Below, one piece after another: positions 6,931 through 7,058 of a stretch of DNA of 7,058 nt (its first letter is position 1; each line of letters starts with the position of its first letter). The DNA is from an uncultured Prevotellaceae bacterium (lineage in GTDB: Bacteria > Bacteroidota > Bacteroidia > Bacteroidales > Bacteroidaceae), in the NCBI GenBank assembly GCA_945827465.1, contig CALZOH010000168.1, forward strand, positions 1 through 7,058, in the 5' to 3' direction. The translations under genes and the position numbers were made by a program. Under the pieces are notes generated by a model. It had not been told where the DNA came from. It saw nothing but the letters and a program-made list of their open reading frames with translations, and did not search any database.

Positions 6931-7058
6931 ACTTACTCCCGGCAGGAGTAGAGTGAGAGTAATTTTACACCAGGCTCACTCTTGACAGGAGAAGAGCAAG
7001 TGTAATTTTACACCGGCGCACTCCAGACAAGAGTAGAGCAAGAGTAATTTTACACCAG
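6931..7058. repeat. 42-43-bp tandem repeat array, three units (right)
   Basis: Three diverged units end in the shared core GTAATTTTACACC (6959-6971, 7002-7014, 7044-7056), with periods of 43 and 42. Each unit contains two inverted repeats: GNGTAA-TT-TTACAC (6957-6970, 7000-7013, 7042-7055) and CTCN-5 bases-NGAG (6936-6948, 6979-6991, 7021-7033). Eight bases separate the two elements in every unit. Read on the minus strand this matches the order and spacing of the left array. Unit 1's second stem is a perfect 6 bp (TACTCC/GGAGTA). The array runs off the right edge. It is not CRISPR, since there is no constant repeat alternating with unrelated spacers. Confidence 0.8.

Noticed and set aside
6931..7058. 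CRISPR array or insertion-sequence ends
   Set aside because: Units diverge along their whole length rather than alternating constant repeat and unique spacer. There is no transposase or cas gene and no target-site duplication.

Overview
The window is most likely chromosomal DNA from a Bacteroidales bacterium (Bacteroides, Prevotella or a relative). The basis is threefold. The two large proteins are the Bacteroidota-style version of the AddA/AddB pair. Starts lack Shine-Dalgarno sequences. The small minus-strand gene has an exact Bacteroides-type promoter: TTTG, 20 bases, then TAnnTTTG. No genus can be fixed from the sequence alone.

Layout. Positions 1-54 hold the end of a 43-bp tandem repeat. 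Positions 55-192 are the leader of the main operon, with a promoter-like -7 element, three copies of a GTGGGGA motif and a perfect 8-bp hairpin just before the start codon. Positions 193-3582 (addA-like) and 3606-6320 (addB-like) form a two-gene operon with 23 bases between genes. A small hairpin and a strong terminator hairpin follow at 6330-6404. A convergent minus-strand gene at 6504-6740 encodes a short, probably exported protein of unknown function, with its promoter at 6828-6859. The window ends at 6931-7058 in three more copies of a 42-43-bp repeat. This array appears to be the same family as the left-hand one, in the opposite orientation.

How the genes work together. AddA carries the only recognisable ATPase motor, with all superfamily-1 helicase motifs, plus a RecB-type nuclease at its C-terminus. 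AddB carries a second RecB-type nuclease clamped by a four-cysteine iron-sulfur motif and has no P-loop. Together they should form the helicase-nuclease that resects double-strand DNA ends for RecA-dependent repair and degrades linear foreign DNA. This core is ordinary housekeeping. The less explained parts are the hairpin-bearing flanking repeats, the structured addA leader, and the small exported protein, whose start codons lie inside a hairpin arm.
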